Source: Verrucomicrobiota bacterium
GTDB lineage: Bacteria > Chlamydiota > Chlamydiia > Chlamydiales > Rhabdochlamydiaceae
Direction: 5' to 3'
Length of the DNA: 64,000 nucleotides
Assembly (NCBI GenBank): GCA_018239715.1
Contig: JAFEGW010000014.1
Span: 32,040 to 96,039 of the forward strand
The notes under the pieces: model-generated
Database searches by the model: none
What the model was told of the DNA's origin: nothing
What the model saw: only the letters and a program-made list of their open reading frames with translations
Translations under genes and position numbers: made by a program
Shown here: in pieces, positions 16,047 through 24,868 of the stretch
Position numbering within the stretch: position 1 is the stretch's first letter
Layout: each line of letters opens with the position of its first letter

Positions 16047-16923
16047 GGATGGAATAAAGCACAGAAATGAGTAGGATTGTTGCGATCACCGCTAAGGAGA
16101 TCATCAGCGGGATGGTAAATAAAGGCGCCAGCAGCATTTTGAGACCGATAAATATCAAGATAGCACCCAGTCCAATCTTCAAATGACTGAGCAATTCAAA
16201 CCAGGGAGCGATCAAGAAAAAGAGCGACCTCAGTCCTAAGACGGCAAAGACGTTGGAGGTGTAAGCAATAAATGGATGTTTTGTTACGGCTAACACCGCT
16301 GGAATCGAATCCAGCGCAAAAAGCAGATCGGAGGTCTCGACCATGACCAGCACCAAAAAAAGAGGTGTGAGATATCTCACACCGGCGCGCCAGACAAAAA
16401 ATTTATCTTCGACATAGTCCGTTGTAACTTTGAATCTTCTCCTGATCCATTGGAGGAGGCGATTTTCTTCCAGGGGCAGTTCTTTTTTCTTTTGCGAGAT
16501 CAGCCGGATGCCTGTAAATCCCACCACTAGCCCCAGAACATATGTGACCCACTGGAACTGATGGATCAAAGCCACTCCTCCAAGAATCAACACCAGCCTC
16601 ATCACAAAAGCTCCCAGCACTCCGAAGTAAAGGACCTTGTGCTGAAGCTCTTTGGGAACTTTGAAAAAAGAAAAGATCAGCAAGAAGACAAATAAGTTGT
16701 CGATGCTGAGAGATTTTTCCAAGAGATAGGCCGTGAAAAATTCGATACCCTTTTCACTACCCGCCTGCACATAGATAAATCCATTGAAAATCAAAGCCAG
16801 CGCGATCCAGCCGATGCTCCAGATCAGTGCAGTTTTGGTTTTCATCTCCCGCTTGCGAGAGACCGAGAGATCGATCGCGAGCAGAATGAGCACGAGAATG
16901 TGAAAGCCTATCCAACGAGCCAT
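16036..16923 (-). CDS. TerC/Alx-family integral membrane protein
   Basis: A 295-residue protein with eight or nine hydrophobic helices and the TerC hallmark segments LLEKSLSIDNLFVFLLIF and TSDLLFALDSIPAVLA, which place acidic residues inside the membrane. Relatives are implicated in tellurite resistance and in manganese export coupled to secreted-protein metalation. The start is near-leaderless: TATAAG (16931-16936 on the minus strand) lies 7 nt before the ATG, with no Shine-Dalgarno sequence. The 3' end overlaps the DMT transporter. Confidence 0.88.
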   Translation of the reverse strand: MARWIGFHILVLILLAIDLSVSRKREMKTKTALIWSIGWIALALIFNGFIYVQAGSEKGIEFFTAYLLEKSLSIDNLFVFLLIFSFFKVPKELQHKVLYFGVLGAFVMRLVLILGGVALIHQFQWVTYVLGLVVGFTGIRLISQKKKELPLEENRLLQWIRRRFKVTTDYVEDKFFVWRAGVRYLTPLFLVLVMVETSDLLFALDSIPAVLAVTKHPFIAYTSNVFAVLGLRSLFFLIAPWFELLSHLKIGLGAILIFIGLKMLLAPLFTIPLMISLAVIATILLISVLYSILKK

Positions 16924-17064
16924 ATTTTTACTTATAGTAAAGGTTTTGACAAAAGTCCAACGGTCTTCTGCTCACCTGTTTTTTTGCTCTTTCTCTCGAA
17001 AAAACGTCTTAACAATTCTCCCCCTCAGCTCCCCACAAAAAAAACATCTCCGACAAATAAAATT

Positions 17065-17093
17065 TTGTCTTGTACTTAAATAAGTTTTAATAC
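17065..17093 (+). promoter_or_regulatory. Candidate promoter with long leader for the repeat protein
   Basis: A TTGTCT hexamer (17065-17070), a 17-nt spacer and TAATAC (17088-17093) make a plausible sigma-70 promoter. It would give an untranslated leader of about 100 nt before the ATG at 17204. This is read by eye only, in AT-rich sequence. The leader contains the hairpin at 17156-17172. Confidence 0.3.
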
Positions 17094-17155
17094 TAAAATT
17101 TTTTTTCGAAAAGCAATCAATCTCCTCGAAAAAGTGGAGAGAAAAGAGACTAAAA

Positions 17156-17180
17156 TCCTTGCAAAGCAAGGAGAATTTTT
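17156..17180 (+). promoter_or_regulatory. Leader hairpin before the repeat-protein gene
   Basis: A perfect 7-bp stem with a 3-nt loop (17156-17162 with 17166-17172) is followed by a T-rich run. It resembles a weak intrinsic terminator placed 30 nt before the start codon of the gene at 17204. It may be an attenuator or mRNA stabiliser. The AGGAGG ribosome site lies just downstream and outside the stem. Confidence 0.4.
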
Positions 17181-17203
17181 AAAAAAACCAATAGGAGGCC
17201 AAT

Positions 17204-17902
17204 ATGGCAGGAAAAGTAGATGCAGCAACAACAGTAGCGCCAGCAGTACCACCAAGAGACACATCACCTTCAAAAGGATCAAGCTCACGAGGAGTATCAG
17301 GTACACCTGATAGCATATCATCTGCAGCACCAGTCGTGTCACGCACTTGGGGCGCAACCTTCAAAGGTCTTCTTGCATGGCCCTTCTCCACAGTCAATAG
17401 AGCATTCTGGACAGCAATGGGTTATATAGCCGATAAAATCTGGGGTAAAGGAAGAATACCTGCTCAAACAGTTCCTGTAGAAATGAAAACATGGTATGGA
17501 TCAACTTACATCACTACCATGAATTTAGATACTGCTCTTGAAAAGAAATATATCACTCCTCAGCAAGCTTTGGAAAAAAATTATTGCAACAAAGAATATC
17601 TCACCGATCGAGGCTGGGATATTGTCAAGTTCACATGGAAAAACTGGCGTGGTGCTGAGTGCGCTTACGAAGGTAAGCTCCGATCAGCGATCAGAGATCA
17701 ATACATCACCGCGGCTGATGCGATCAAAGCCAAATTCGTCACAGCGAAAGCGGCAGTTGAGATCAATAAATGGATCAAAATCGAAGATGCTATCAAAGCA
17801 GAAGCAATCTCGGTTAAAGATGCCATGAAAGCAGGGCTTATCACTAAAGAACATGCCACAAAAGTAGGCTTGTTAAAAGCACCTGAAAAAGCATCAAAAT
17901 AA
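17204..17902 (+). CDS. Hypothetical protein with C-terminal 11-residue repeats
   Basis: A 232-residue protein of unknown function. The N-terminal 45 residues are Ser/Pro/Ala/Thr-rich and unstructured-looking, followed by a Trp-containing amphipathic stretch. From about residue 165 an 11-residue unit recurs about five or six times: AIRDQYITAAD, AIKAKFVTAKA, AIKAEAISVKD, AMKAGLITKEH, with a related earlier unit ALEKKYITPQQ. Each has the form A-I-K-x-x-x-I-T-x-x-D/E. A perfect AGGAGG ribosome site, a structured leader and a strong terminator suggest high expression as a single-gene unit. A secreted or structural role is possible but not shown. Confidence 0.75.
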   Translation: MAGKVDAATTVAPAVPPRDTSPSKGSSSRGVSGTPDSISSAAPVVSRTWGATFKGLLAWPFSTVNRAFWTAMGYIADKIWGKGRIPAQTVPVEMKTWYGSTYITTMNLDTALEKKYITPQQALEKNYCNKEYLTDRGWDIVKFTWKNWRGAECAYEGKLRSAIRDQYITAADAIKAKFVTAKAAVEINKWIKIEDAIKAEAISVKDAMKAGLITKEHATKVGLLKAPEKASK

Positions 17903-17915
17903 TTTTTCTAACATT

Positions 17916-17946
17916 CCCAGCGCCTGTTCTAGGCGCTGGGTTTTTT
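17916..17946 (+). terminator. Strong intrinsic terminator
   Basis: A GC-rich perfect 9-bp stem (17916-17924 with 17932-17940) and 7-nt loop are followed by six T residues. It lies 13 nt after the stop of the repeat-protein gene and upstream of tsaD, cleanly separating the two transcription units. Confidence 0.92.
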
Positions 17947-17973
17947 CTCGTCTTCCTGTTAAAATAATCCCCT

Positions 17974-18993
17974 ATGTTAGTTCTAGGCATTGAATCCACT
18001 TGCGATGAGACAGCGTGTGCTGTGGTAGAGGATGGCAAAAAAATTCTTTCCAACGTCATCGCCACTCAAGCTGATCTCCATTCTATCTATGGAGGGGTCT
18101 ACCCCGAACTTGCCTGCCGAAGGCATTTTGACTTGATGATCCCGATGGTGGAAAAGGCTCTCCACGAGGCAGGAGTCACAGCCGATGACATTGATTTGAT
18201 TAGCGTCGCCTACGGACCCGGGCTGATCGGTGCTTTGCTACTCGGAGTCCATACCGCCAAGTCGCTAGCTTTAGCCTGGAATAAACCTTTCGTGGGAGTC
18301 AACCACGTCGAGGCCCATCTCTATGCCTCGTGGATGGGATGCGAAGCTCCCGAGTTGCCCGCGCTAGGTGTTGTCATCTCCGGAGGACATACGTTTTTGG
18401 TGCGGATGCACGACATTGGCCACTATGAAATGATCGGACAAACAGTCGACGATGCAGTGGGTGAAGCCTTCGACAAAGTGGCTGTCATGCTCAATCTTCC
18501 TTATCCCGGCGGCCCGGAAATTGAAAAACTGGCCCGGAAAGGCGACCCTAAGCGGTACCCTTTTAAAGCAGGGGTTGTGAAAGGCAAACGTTGGAACTTC
18601 TCTTTCAGCGGACTTAAAACCAACGTCCTTTATACCGTGAAAGGGCAAAATAGCGACAAAAGGGCACCTAGCCAAATCACCGACGACGATAAACCGCACA
18701 TCGCTGCCTCGTTCCAAGAAGCTGCTTTAAACGATATTGCCAACAAAGCTTTGGCGGCTGCGGAACAGTTCGGGTGCAAAATGATTTTTTTAGGCGGAGG
18801 CGTCACGCATAACCAAAGATTAAGGGAGCTTTTTCAGGCTTCTAAAGTCCCTGTCTATTGGCCTCTGCCGGGTCTTTCTTTAGATAACGCCGCGATGATC
18901 GCAGGGCTCGGATACCATATTTTTCGACAAAAAAATTGTCAGGGAGATTCCTTCGACTTAGAGCCTCGCCCTCGTATCCCCTTGTCTAAATGA
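17974..18993 (+). CDS. tsaD: tRNA N6-threonylcarbamoyladenosine transferase TsaD
   Basis: A 339-residue ASKHA-fold enzyme that transfers the threonylcarbamoyl group to A37 of ANN-decoding tRNAs with TsaB and TsaE. It begins MLVLGIESTCDETACAVVE, has the metal-binding HVEAHLYA motif, VISGGHTFLV and the late IFLGGGVTHNQRLRE and LDNAAMIAGLGY segments. Length is normal. There is no Shine-Dalgarno sequence, and a TAAAAT box (17960-17965) lies about 8 nt before the ATG, so the mRNA may be leaderless. An intrinsic terminator just upstream shows that a new transcript starts here. Confidence 0.95.
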   Translation: MLVLGIESTCDETACAVVEDGKKILSNVIATQADLHSIYGGVYPELACRRHFDLMIPMVEKALHEAGVTADDIDLISVAYGPGLIGALLLGVHTAKSLALAWNKPFVGVNHVEAHLYASWMGCEAPELPALGVVISGGHTFLVRMHDIGHYEMIGQTVDDAVGEAFDKVAVMLNLPYPGGPEIEKLARKGDPKRYPFKAGVVKGKRWNFSFSGLKTNVLYTVKGQNSDKRAPSQITDDDKPHIAASFQEAALNDIANKALAAAEQFGCKMIFLGGGVTHNQRLRELFQASKVPVYWPLPGLSLDNAAMIAGLGYHIFRQKNCQGDSFDLEPRPRIPLSK

Positions 18994-19010
18994 GAAAATT
19001 CGTATAAAAT
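18982..19010 (+). promoter_or_regulatory. rpmG promoter overlapping the tsaD stop
   Basis: TTGTCT (18982-18987) and TATAAA (19003-19008), 15 nt apart, lie over the end of tsaD. The extended -10 region ATTCGTATAAAAT (18998-19010) is identical over 13 bases to the pyrG promoter. It gives rpmG and the permease/lolD genes their own transcript, here with a leader of about 30 nt and a GAGG ribosome site. Confidence 0.5.
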
Positions 19011-19046
19011 AGTTTCACTTCACTAAAAAAATTACTGAGGTCATTT

Positions 19047-19205
19047 ATGGCAAAATCTGGACGCGAGATCATTAAACTGAAAAGTACAGAAAGTCCTGAA
19101 GTTTATTGGACAAAAAGAAACAAAAAAACCAAAACCGAACGGTTAGAGCTCAAAAAATACGACAAACGTCTCAAAAAGCACGTTATTTTTAAAGAAGCTA
19201 AGTAA
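19047..19205 (+). CDS. rpmG: 50S ribosomal protein L33
   Basis: A 52-residue ribosomal protein of the large subunit, starting MAKSGREIIKLKSTE and containing the typical YWTKRNKKTKTERLELKKYD and a C-terminal KKHVIFKEAK. It is the cysteine-free form that does not bind zinc. A GAGG ribosome site precedes the ATG. The permease gene starts 2 nt after its stop, so rpmG leads a transcript with the Lol-type transporter, an order I recall from C. trachomatis. Confidence 0.95.
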   Translation: MAKSGREIIKLKSTESPEVYWTKRNKKTKTERLELKKYDKRLKKHVIFKEAK

Positions 19206-19207
19206 TC

Positions 19208-21238
19208 GTGTTCGAACTTTCTATTCTCCGGAAGTATTTAATACCCCGGAAAAAGCAGCTATCCATGACGCTGATCGCACTCATGTCGGTCGGCGTTATT
19301 TCTTTAGTGGTCTGGCTGATTATTCTTTTCCTTTCTGTCACGGACGGAATTGAAAAGACCTGGCTGCAGAAGCTGACATCTCTCAATGCTCCCCTCCGTA
19401 TAACTCCTACTCAAAATTATTACTCCTCCTATTATTATTTATCTGATTCGATCAGCAGTGGTTCCCATTATACCGCTAGAAGTCTGAAAGAAAAACTCTC
19501 CGGACCTTCCGATCCTCACGATCCCCATATCGATGAAGCCATCCCGACCTACTGGCCTCAGCCTGAACGCAGTCCCGATGGCTCGCTCCGCGATCCCGTT
19601 AAAATCGCTGCCTCTCTCTTGTCGGATCTAAAAAAAGAACAAGCCGATCTCGCTTTCCAGGACTTTGAGATGAGCGGCGCTATGCTCAAGCTCCAACTGG
19701 TCCGTCCTGCTGCAGGCGGCGGAGAGACCTATTCGTTCCTGACGCAAGCTTCGTATTTGGCTTCTTTTTCGGACCAAAGTCCTTTCGTAAAGGAGCTTAT
19801 TTCCCCTCCTTCGATGAAAGACCTCAATCACCTCTTTTTCCTCTGTCAATACGCCCCTGAAAATCAAACGGGTGAACTCGGCTATAACCTCTCTTCTTTT
19901 CAGAAAAAATCTCAAGATCTTCTAGCGCAAGTCGACATCAAAAAGCTCAAGACCCCCTCCACTTGGCACGTTCCATTCTCTCTGCTGCCAGAAAATACTC
20001 CTGTTCCTGCAACAGCGGTCATGAAAGGAAACGAGATTGCCCGTTTTGTGGTGGGATCTGCGAGCAAAGGAACCTTAAAACGGGTCGGCCCGCAACTCTT
20101 TTGGAATAACCAAGAAGTGTTTTCATTCTTACCTATCTATTCTTCACAAGAAGTCGTCCTTCAGGCGCAGCTCGTTAAGAGTTCGATAACGGCGGCCAAA
20201 AAACTCGAGGACCTCCGCTTTCAAGTGAAAGGAGCTCTCCAAGGAATTCCCCTGGAAGGCACGATCCCCTGGAAAGAAGTGGAAATTGCTCAGGCCGATA
20301 TCAAAACGACGTTCAATCAGACGCCTATGTCACAGCCTTTTTGGGTCCATGGCGTGAATCAGAAGCTTGTCCTTCCTGTTTTCTCTTCTAAAGAGCGGGG
20401 CATCTTACTTTCAAAACAATTCCAAGACAATGGCATTAGGATCGGCGATCGGGGCTGGCTCTCCTATCCCGCGGCTACCGCAGGAGCTCTTCAAGAGCAA
20501 AGACTGCCGGTCTTTGTGTCGGGGTTCTACGATCCCGGCGTCTTAGCTATCGGCAATAAATGTATTTTAGCTCCTGCGAATATCGTCCATTTAATTAACA
20601 CGACCAGCCAAGTCGAACATTTTGATCGGACACTCTCTGCCGGCTTTGCCGTCTGGTTTAAGGATATTAAAAAAGCCCCAGCAATCGCCAAAAAACTCCA
20701 AGACCGGCTGAAAGAAGCAGGAATCGATCCATACTGGAAAATCACGACCTACAAAGACTACGATTTTGCCAAAGACCTCTTACAGCAGTTTCAAAGCGAC
20801 CGTTACTTATTTACATTAATCGGCCTCGTAATTCTTTTGGTCGCTTGCAGCAATGTCATTTCATTCCTCGTCATCCTCGTGAACGACAAAAAGCAAGAGA
20901 TCGGCATCCTTCAAGCCTTAGGAGCAACGCGCAAAAGCATAGCATTTATCTTTGGAGGGCTTGGAGCTGCTTTAGGCGTGATCAGCAGTTTGGTGGGCGT
21001 TGGAGCTGCGATGCTCACGCTGAAAAACTTGGATAAGCTCGTGCAATTTTTAAGCTTCTTGCAGGGGCATGATGCGTTTAATGCTGTTTTCTACGGTTCT
21101 TCTCTTCCTCACGAGCTGAGCTTTCAAGCGCTGCTCTTCGTGCTGATCATCACCCCCCTTTTATCTCTGCTCGCGGGACTTATTCCCGCCTGGAAAGCTT
21201 GCCGCTTAAGCCCTTCGGCAATTTTGAGGTCTGAATGA
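19208..21238 (+). CDS. LolC/E-like ABC transporter permease with enlarged periplasmic domain
   Basis: A 676-residue FtsX/MacB-type permease. One N-terminal transmembrane helix (about residues 18-45) is followed by a very large extracytoplasmic region of about 470 residues. The C-terminal three-helix FtsX domain starts LIGLVILLVACSNVISFLV and contains the EIGILQALGATRKSI coupling segment. E. coli LolC/E are about 400 residues, so the periplasmic part is expanded. Its partner ATPase overlaps its stop. The expected role is release of lipoproteins from the inner membrane, though only one permease gene is present here. The GTG start sits 2 nt after rpmG. Confidence 0.85.
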   Translation: MFELSILRKYLIPRKKQLSMTLIALMSVGVISLVVWLIILFLSVTDGIEKTWLQKLTSLNAPLRITPTQNYYSSYYYLSDSISSGSHYTARSLKEKLSGPSDPHDPHIDEAIPTYWPQPERSPDGSLRDPVKIAASLLSDLKKEQADLAFQDFEMSGAMLKLQLVRPAAGGGETYSFLTQASYLASFSDQSPFVKELISPPSMKDLNHLFFLCQYAPENQTGELGYNLSSFQKKSQDLLAQVDIKKLKTPSTWHVPFSLLPENTPVPATAVMKGNEIARFVVGSASKGTLKRVGPQLFWNNQEVFSFLPIYSSQEVVLQAQLVKSSITAAKKLEDLRFQVKGALQGIPLEGTIPWKEVEIAQADIKTTFNQTPMSQPFWVHGVNQKLVLPVFSSKERGILLSKQFQDNGIRIGDRGWLSYPAATAGALQEQRLPVFVSGFYDPGVLAIGNKCILAPANIVHLINTTSQVEHFDRTLSAGFAVWFKDIKKAPAIAKKLQDRLKEAGIDPYWKITTYKDYDFAKDLLQQFQSDRYLFTLIGLVILLVACSNVISFLVILVNDKKQEIGILQALGATRKSIAFIFGGLGAALGVISSLVGVGAAMLTLKNLDKLVQFLSFLQGHDAFNAVFYGSSLPHELSFQALLFVLIITPLLSLLAGLIPAWKACRLSPSAILRSE

Positions 21239-21900
21239 CAGTTCTATCCGCCACCCAAATATCTAAACATTTTAAAAGTCCGACAGATGTGACTGTCCTT
21301 AAAAACATTTCCCTTGAGGTTAAAGCGGGAGAAACGGTTGCCATTATTGGAAAATCCGGCGAAGGAAAAACAACACTGCTCCATATCCTGGGAACTTTAG
21401 AGCCGCCCACAGAGGGCAGCTTGGAAATTTGCGGACTACGGGCCTCTGCAGCAAATTGGAGCCACCTGAGAAATCAGAAAATCGGTTTCATTTTTCAGGC
21501 TTATAACTTACTCGAAGATTACACGGTTTTAGAAAACATTCTCATGCCGGCCAAGATCGCGGGCCAAAATACTCAGCCGGGCTCTTTTAGCTATCAGCGG
21601 GCTTTGGAGCTTCTGGCTGAAGTGGGCCTTGCCCATCGCGCTCATTTTCCGGCTAAATTACTTTCCGGAGGAGAAAAACAGCGGGCGGCGATTGCCCGGG
21701 CGTTTCTGAATGACCCCGCTCTGATCCTTGCCGATGAGCCTTCGGGAAACCTCGATCACGCCCATTCTAAAATCATCTATAATCTGCTCTTAGAAGCAGC
21801 CCAAAAAAGAGGCAAAGCCCTCATCGTGGTGACGCATGACCGAGAGCTTGCAGCCCTTTGCCAAAAAACTTATTCCTTAATGGACGGAGTTCTCTCATGA
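21235..21900 (+). CDS. lolD: Lipoprotein-releasing ABC transporter ATP-binding protein
   Basis: A 221-residue ABC ATPase of the LolD/MacB branch. Walker A is GKSGEGKTT, the Q-loop region reads [18 protein letters not shown], the signature is [14 protein letters not shown], Walker B is [12 protein letters not shown] and the switch His is in VVTHD. It powers the permease directly upstream; the two overlap by ATGA. Placement with a LolC/E-like permease supports lipoprotein sorting rather than peptide or macrolide export. The following gene (UDP-glucose dehydrogenase) also overlaps by ATGA, so it belongs to the same transcript. Confidence 0.9.
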   Translation: MTVLSATQISKHFKSPTDVTVLKNISLEVKAGETVAIIGKSGEGKTTLLHILGTLEPPTEGSLEICGLRASAANWSHLRNQKIGFIFQAYNLLEDYTVLENILMPAKIAGQNTQPGSFSYQRALELLAEVGLAHRAHFPAKLLSGGEKQRAAIARAFLNDPALILADEPSGNLDHAHSKIIYNLLLEAAQKRGKALIVVTHDRELAALCQKTYSLMDGVLS

Positions 21901-23195
21901 ATTTATTGATCATTGGAACTGGATATGTCGGCCTTGTCACTGGAGCCTGCTTTGCGGAAATGGGCCACTATGTGATTTGCCTCGATATCGATGCTGAAAA
22001 AATCGCCGCCCTCCAAAAAGGAAATGTTCCGATCTATGAACCCGGCCTAGAAGAGCTCGTTAAACGGAATATCTCGGCGGGACGCTTGACATTCACAACC
22101 GATTACCAAGAAGGCGTGCAAAAATCGAAGGTCTGTTTTATTGCCGTGCCGACTCCTTCTCAAGAAGATGGATCTTGCGACCTTTCCTACGTGCTTAAGG
22201 CTGCCCGCTCGATTGGAGATGCGATGACAGAATACCGGGTGGTCGTCACCAAATCGACAGTCCCTGTGGGAACCGCCCAAAAGATCCGCCAAACTCTCCA
22301 GCACCTATCGATCCCCTTTGACATCGTTTCGAATCCTGAGTTCTTAAAAGAAGGGGCTGCTGTCAGCGACTGCATGAAGCCTGACCGGATTATTTTAGGC
22401 GTTGAGTCGGCGGAAGCCGCTCAAATCATGAAAGAAATCTATGCTGCTTTCACGATCAATCACGACCGGATTCTGGTCATGGACACGGCCTCCGCTGAAA
22501 TGACCAAATATGCCGCCAATGCGATGTTGGCCACTCGTATCTCCTTCATGAACGAGATGGCCTCCCTTTGCGAAAAACTCGGCGCTAATATTCAACAAGT
22601 CCGGATTGGCATTGGGTCCGATCATCGTATTGGTTACCATTTCCTCTATGCAGGTGCGGGCTATGGAGGCTCATGCTTCCCTAAAGATATCCGGGCTCTG
22701 CATGCCATGGCCCGCAAAGCGGGCGTGGAGACTCCTCTTCTCGAAGCTATCGACACGATCAACGAACGTCAAAAAAAAGTCCTCGCCCACAAAATGAAAG
22801 CCTACTTTGGCTCAGTTGCACAAAAGACCATCGCCATTTGGGGACTCTCCTTTAAACCTGATACCGATGATCTGCGGGAAGCCCCTGCTTTGAAGCTCAT
22901 TGAGGAACTGCTCTCTCAAGGAGCTCATGTACGTCTTTTTGATCCTGTGGCCATGCCCAAAGCTCAAAAAATACTGAGCCACCCCCAGATTACCTGGTGC
23001 CATGATGAATACCAGGCAGCGGAAGGCTCAGATGGAATTGCTCTTATCACCGAATGGAAGCAGTTCAGATTTGTCGATCTCGACACCATCTCCAAGAGCA
23101 TGCAAGGCAAGGCCTTCTTCGATGGCCGTAACCAGTACAAAAAAGATGAAATGAAAGCCAAGGGCTTCCATTACTTTGGGATCGGAGTCTCTTAA
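21897..23195 (+). CDS. ugd: UDP-glucose 6-dehydrogenase
   Basis: A 432-residue NAD-dependent enzyme that oxidises UDP-glucose to UDP-glucuronic acid. It starts at the Rossmann motif [22 protein letters not shown]. Also visible are [20 protein letters not shown] and the catalytic cysteine segment [11 protein letters not shown]. An in-frame start at 21858 would add 13 residues from inside lolD, so the ATG at 21897, overlapping the lolD stop, is preferred. With the sugar transferase and galE downstream it forms a small nucleotide-sugar group, implying a surface or secreted glycan containing uronic acid or a derivative. Confidence 0.94.
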   Translation: MNLLIIGTGYVGLVTGACFAEMGHYVICLDIDAEKIAALQKGNVPIYEPGLEELVKRNISAGRLTFTTDYQEGVQKSKVCFIAVPTPSQEDGSCDLSYVLKAARSIGDAMTEYRVVVTKSTVPVGTAQKIRQTLQHLSIPFDIVSNPEFLKEGAAVSDCMKPDRIILGVESAEAAQIMKEIYAAFTINHDRILVMDTASAEMTKYAANAMLATRISFMNEMASLCEKLGANIQQVRIGIGSDHRIGYHFLYAGAGYGGSCFPKDIRALHAMARKAGVETPLLEAIDTINERQKKVLAHKMKAYFGSVAQKTIAIWGLSFKPDTDDLREAPALKLIEELLSQGAHVRLFDPVAMPKAQKILSHPQITWCHDEYQAAEGSDGIALITEWKQFRFVDLDTISKSMQGKAFFDGRNQYKKDEMKAKGFHYFGIGVS

Positions 23196-23342
23196 GTCCC
23201 TAGCTCTTCTTCTACCCGTTTCTCAGCGCCGCCAAGACCCTCTCCTTATCGGTCTCGCTTTCCTAAGCAATCCACTATTATCTTTTTAATTTATTAATAA
23301 TCAAACATTTATACTTTTATTTATTATAACTATATAAAATGA

Positions 23343-23380
23343 TATAATATACATATTAAATTTCCAATAAAGGATTTAAA
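23343..23380 (+). promoter_or_regulatory. AT-rich leader shared by putative effector genes
   Basis: TATAAT (23343-23348) lies 32 nt before the ATG, followed by AT-rich sequence and an AAGGATT ribosome site. Nearly the same arrangement precedes the genes at 33860 (TATAAT at 33820) and 35678 (TATAAT at 35640), with 32-34 nt spacing and an AGGATT site. This suggests a common promoter class. Confidence 0.45.
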
Positions 23381-24151
23381 ATGAGCATTACAATAACAAG
23401 CAGTGATTTTTATGAATTTGAAATTGAGATGACTAAAGCAGCATGTCAATCTAAAACCTCTTTGTCTTTACCAATAAATTTCTATCAAGGTGAAGATGAG
23501 TTCTTCACTTTACTTTCCCATCATTTTTTACCTTATGAAAAACTAAGCAAATCTAGTCATGCTCTACAAATCTCTCCTATCGAAGAAATTTCAGCTACTA
23601 TATTGAACAACCATGAAGAAGAACTTGAACCTGATTTATTAAAAAATGCCCTTTTGAGATTCACAAATAACGGAAACCCTTCTAAAGGAAGCATCCATCT
23701 GAGGAAACCCCTTGATCATCACGTCCAAGAAGGGGACCAGCTCAATTTTAGTATTTACGAAAAAAGGCCTCTGCTTAACACCGAGATAACAATTCAATTT
23801 GCAGCCATTTATTATTCAGCCCACCATCTCCACGCAGAAAAAACTTATGCTGAACTTCCACCGGTTGAAATGTTACTAACAAGCAGCATAGACAAAACCA
23901 ATGATCAAGATGATTGGCACGAAGAGCCTCTGATCCCCGTGACTGATGTCCAAATATCCCCTCCAAAATCTATTCCCAAGCTCGTTCGTCAAAAGACCTA
24001 TGCAGAGCTCCCAGAAGCAAAAAATTTGAAGAGTAGTTCAGAACGCGCCTGCTCACCCGTGGGTATGGACGATGATTTTTCAGGAAGTCCATCCTCTGCC
24101 AATGGAGATGTTTTGAGTTACGAAGATTCGATAAGATTTTCTGAGGGCTGA
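23381..24151 (+). CDS. Hypothetical protein with KTYAELP repeat
   Basis: A 256-residue, acidic, soluble protein with no recognised domain. The C-terminal half contains a short motif twice: KTYAELPPVEMLLTSS and KTYAELPEAKNLKSSS, about 57 residues apart, each followed by a Ser-rich segment. The YAEL core recalls a tyrosine-based host-signalling motif, but this is only resemblance. Base composition is more AT-rich than the flanking metabolic genes. The leader region matches that of the CDK-motif paralogue genes. The gene may encode a secreted, lineage-specific protein. Confidence 0.65.
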   Translation: MSITITSSDFYEFEIEMTKAACQSKTSLSLPINFYQGEDEFFTLLSHHFLPYEKLSKSSHALQISPIEEISATILNNHEEELEPDLLKNALLRFTNNGNPSKGSIHLRKPLDHHVQEGDQLNFSIYEKRPLLNTEITIQFAAIYYSAHHLHAEKTYAELPPVEMLLTSSIDKTNDQDDWHEEPLIPVTDVQISPPKSIPKLVRQKTYAELPEAKNLKSSSERACSPVGMDDDFSGSPSSANGDVLSYEDSIRFSEG

Positions 24152-24256
24152 TAGAGTCTTCTTTTATTGCTCCTCAAAGAGAATCTCATATTCTTTTAAG
24201 GCCTATAACAAGCTTTATTGCAAATAATTACTTCTAAAGTTATATACTTATAGCTT

Positions 24257-24868
24257 ATGATAAGTGGTAAGCGAATTTTTGATATTTTATTCAGCTTGGG
24301 TGCTAGTCTGTTTTTTCTCCCCTTCGGGCTGATCATCAGTGTGCTCATCAAAGCGACCTCGCCGGGACCTATTTTTTATAGCAGCAAACGGGTAGGAAAA
24401 GACGGCCAGCCGATCTACTGCTGGAAGTTTCGGACCATGTGCCAAGACGCCGATAAAAAACTCCAGGAGATTCTCAGACAAAATCCCGAGTTAAAGCAAG
24501 AGTGGGAGACTTATTACAAACTCAAAGACGATCCCCGTATCAGCAAAATCGGTAAACTCCTCCGTAAAACATCTTTAGATGAACTCCCTCAATTTTGGAA
24601 CGTCCTCACGGGAGATTTGAGCGTTGTAGGGCCGAGGCCTGTGACCGAAGAAGAAATTGCAAAATACTTTGGAGAAAAAGCTTCCAAGATCTTGTCCGTC
24701 AGGCCCGGTCTCACGGGCATCTGGCAAACCTCCGGCCGCAGCTTGCTAACATTTGAAGAACGGATCCGGTTGGAAGAGAGCTATATCGATCAGCAGTCTT
24801 TATTTTTTGATCTGCGTATCATTTTCAAGACCATCCCTATGATCTTTATTTCCAGGGGTGCCTTTTGA
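24257..24868 (+). CDS. Undecaprenyl-phosphate sugar-1-phosphate transferase (bacterial sugar transferase)
   Basis: A 203-residue initiating transferase of the WcaJ/PglC type. One N-terminal membrane hairpin (residues 10-33) is followed by the family motifs SPGPIFYSSKRVGKDG, WKFRTM, DELPQFWNVLTGDLSVVGPRP and RPGLTGIWQTSGR. Such enzymes load the first sugar phosphate onto a lipid carrier for glycan assembly. The ATG has no ribosome site. TATACT lies at 24243-24248, so the message may start only a few bases before the ATG. galE follows with a TTG start overlapping the stop. Confidence 0.9.
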   Translation: MISGKRIFDILFSLGASLFFLPFGLIISVLIKATSPGPIFYSSKRVGKDGQPIYCWKFRTMCQDADKKLQEILRQNPELKQEWETYYKLKDDPRISKIGKLLRKTSLDELPQFWNVLTGDLSVVGPRPVTEEEIAKYFGEKASKILSVRPGLTGIWQTSGRSLLTFEERIRLEESYIDQQSLFFDLRIIFKTIPMIFISRGAF

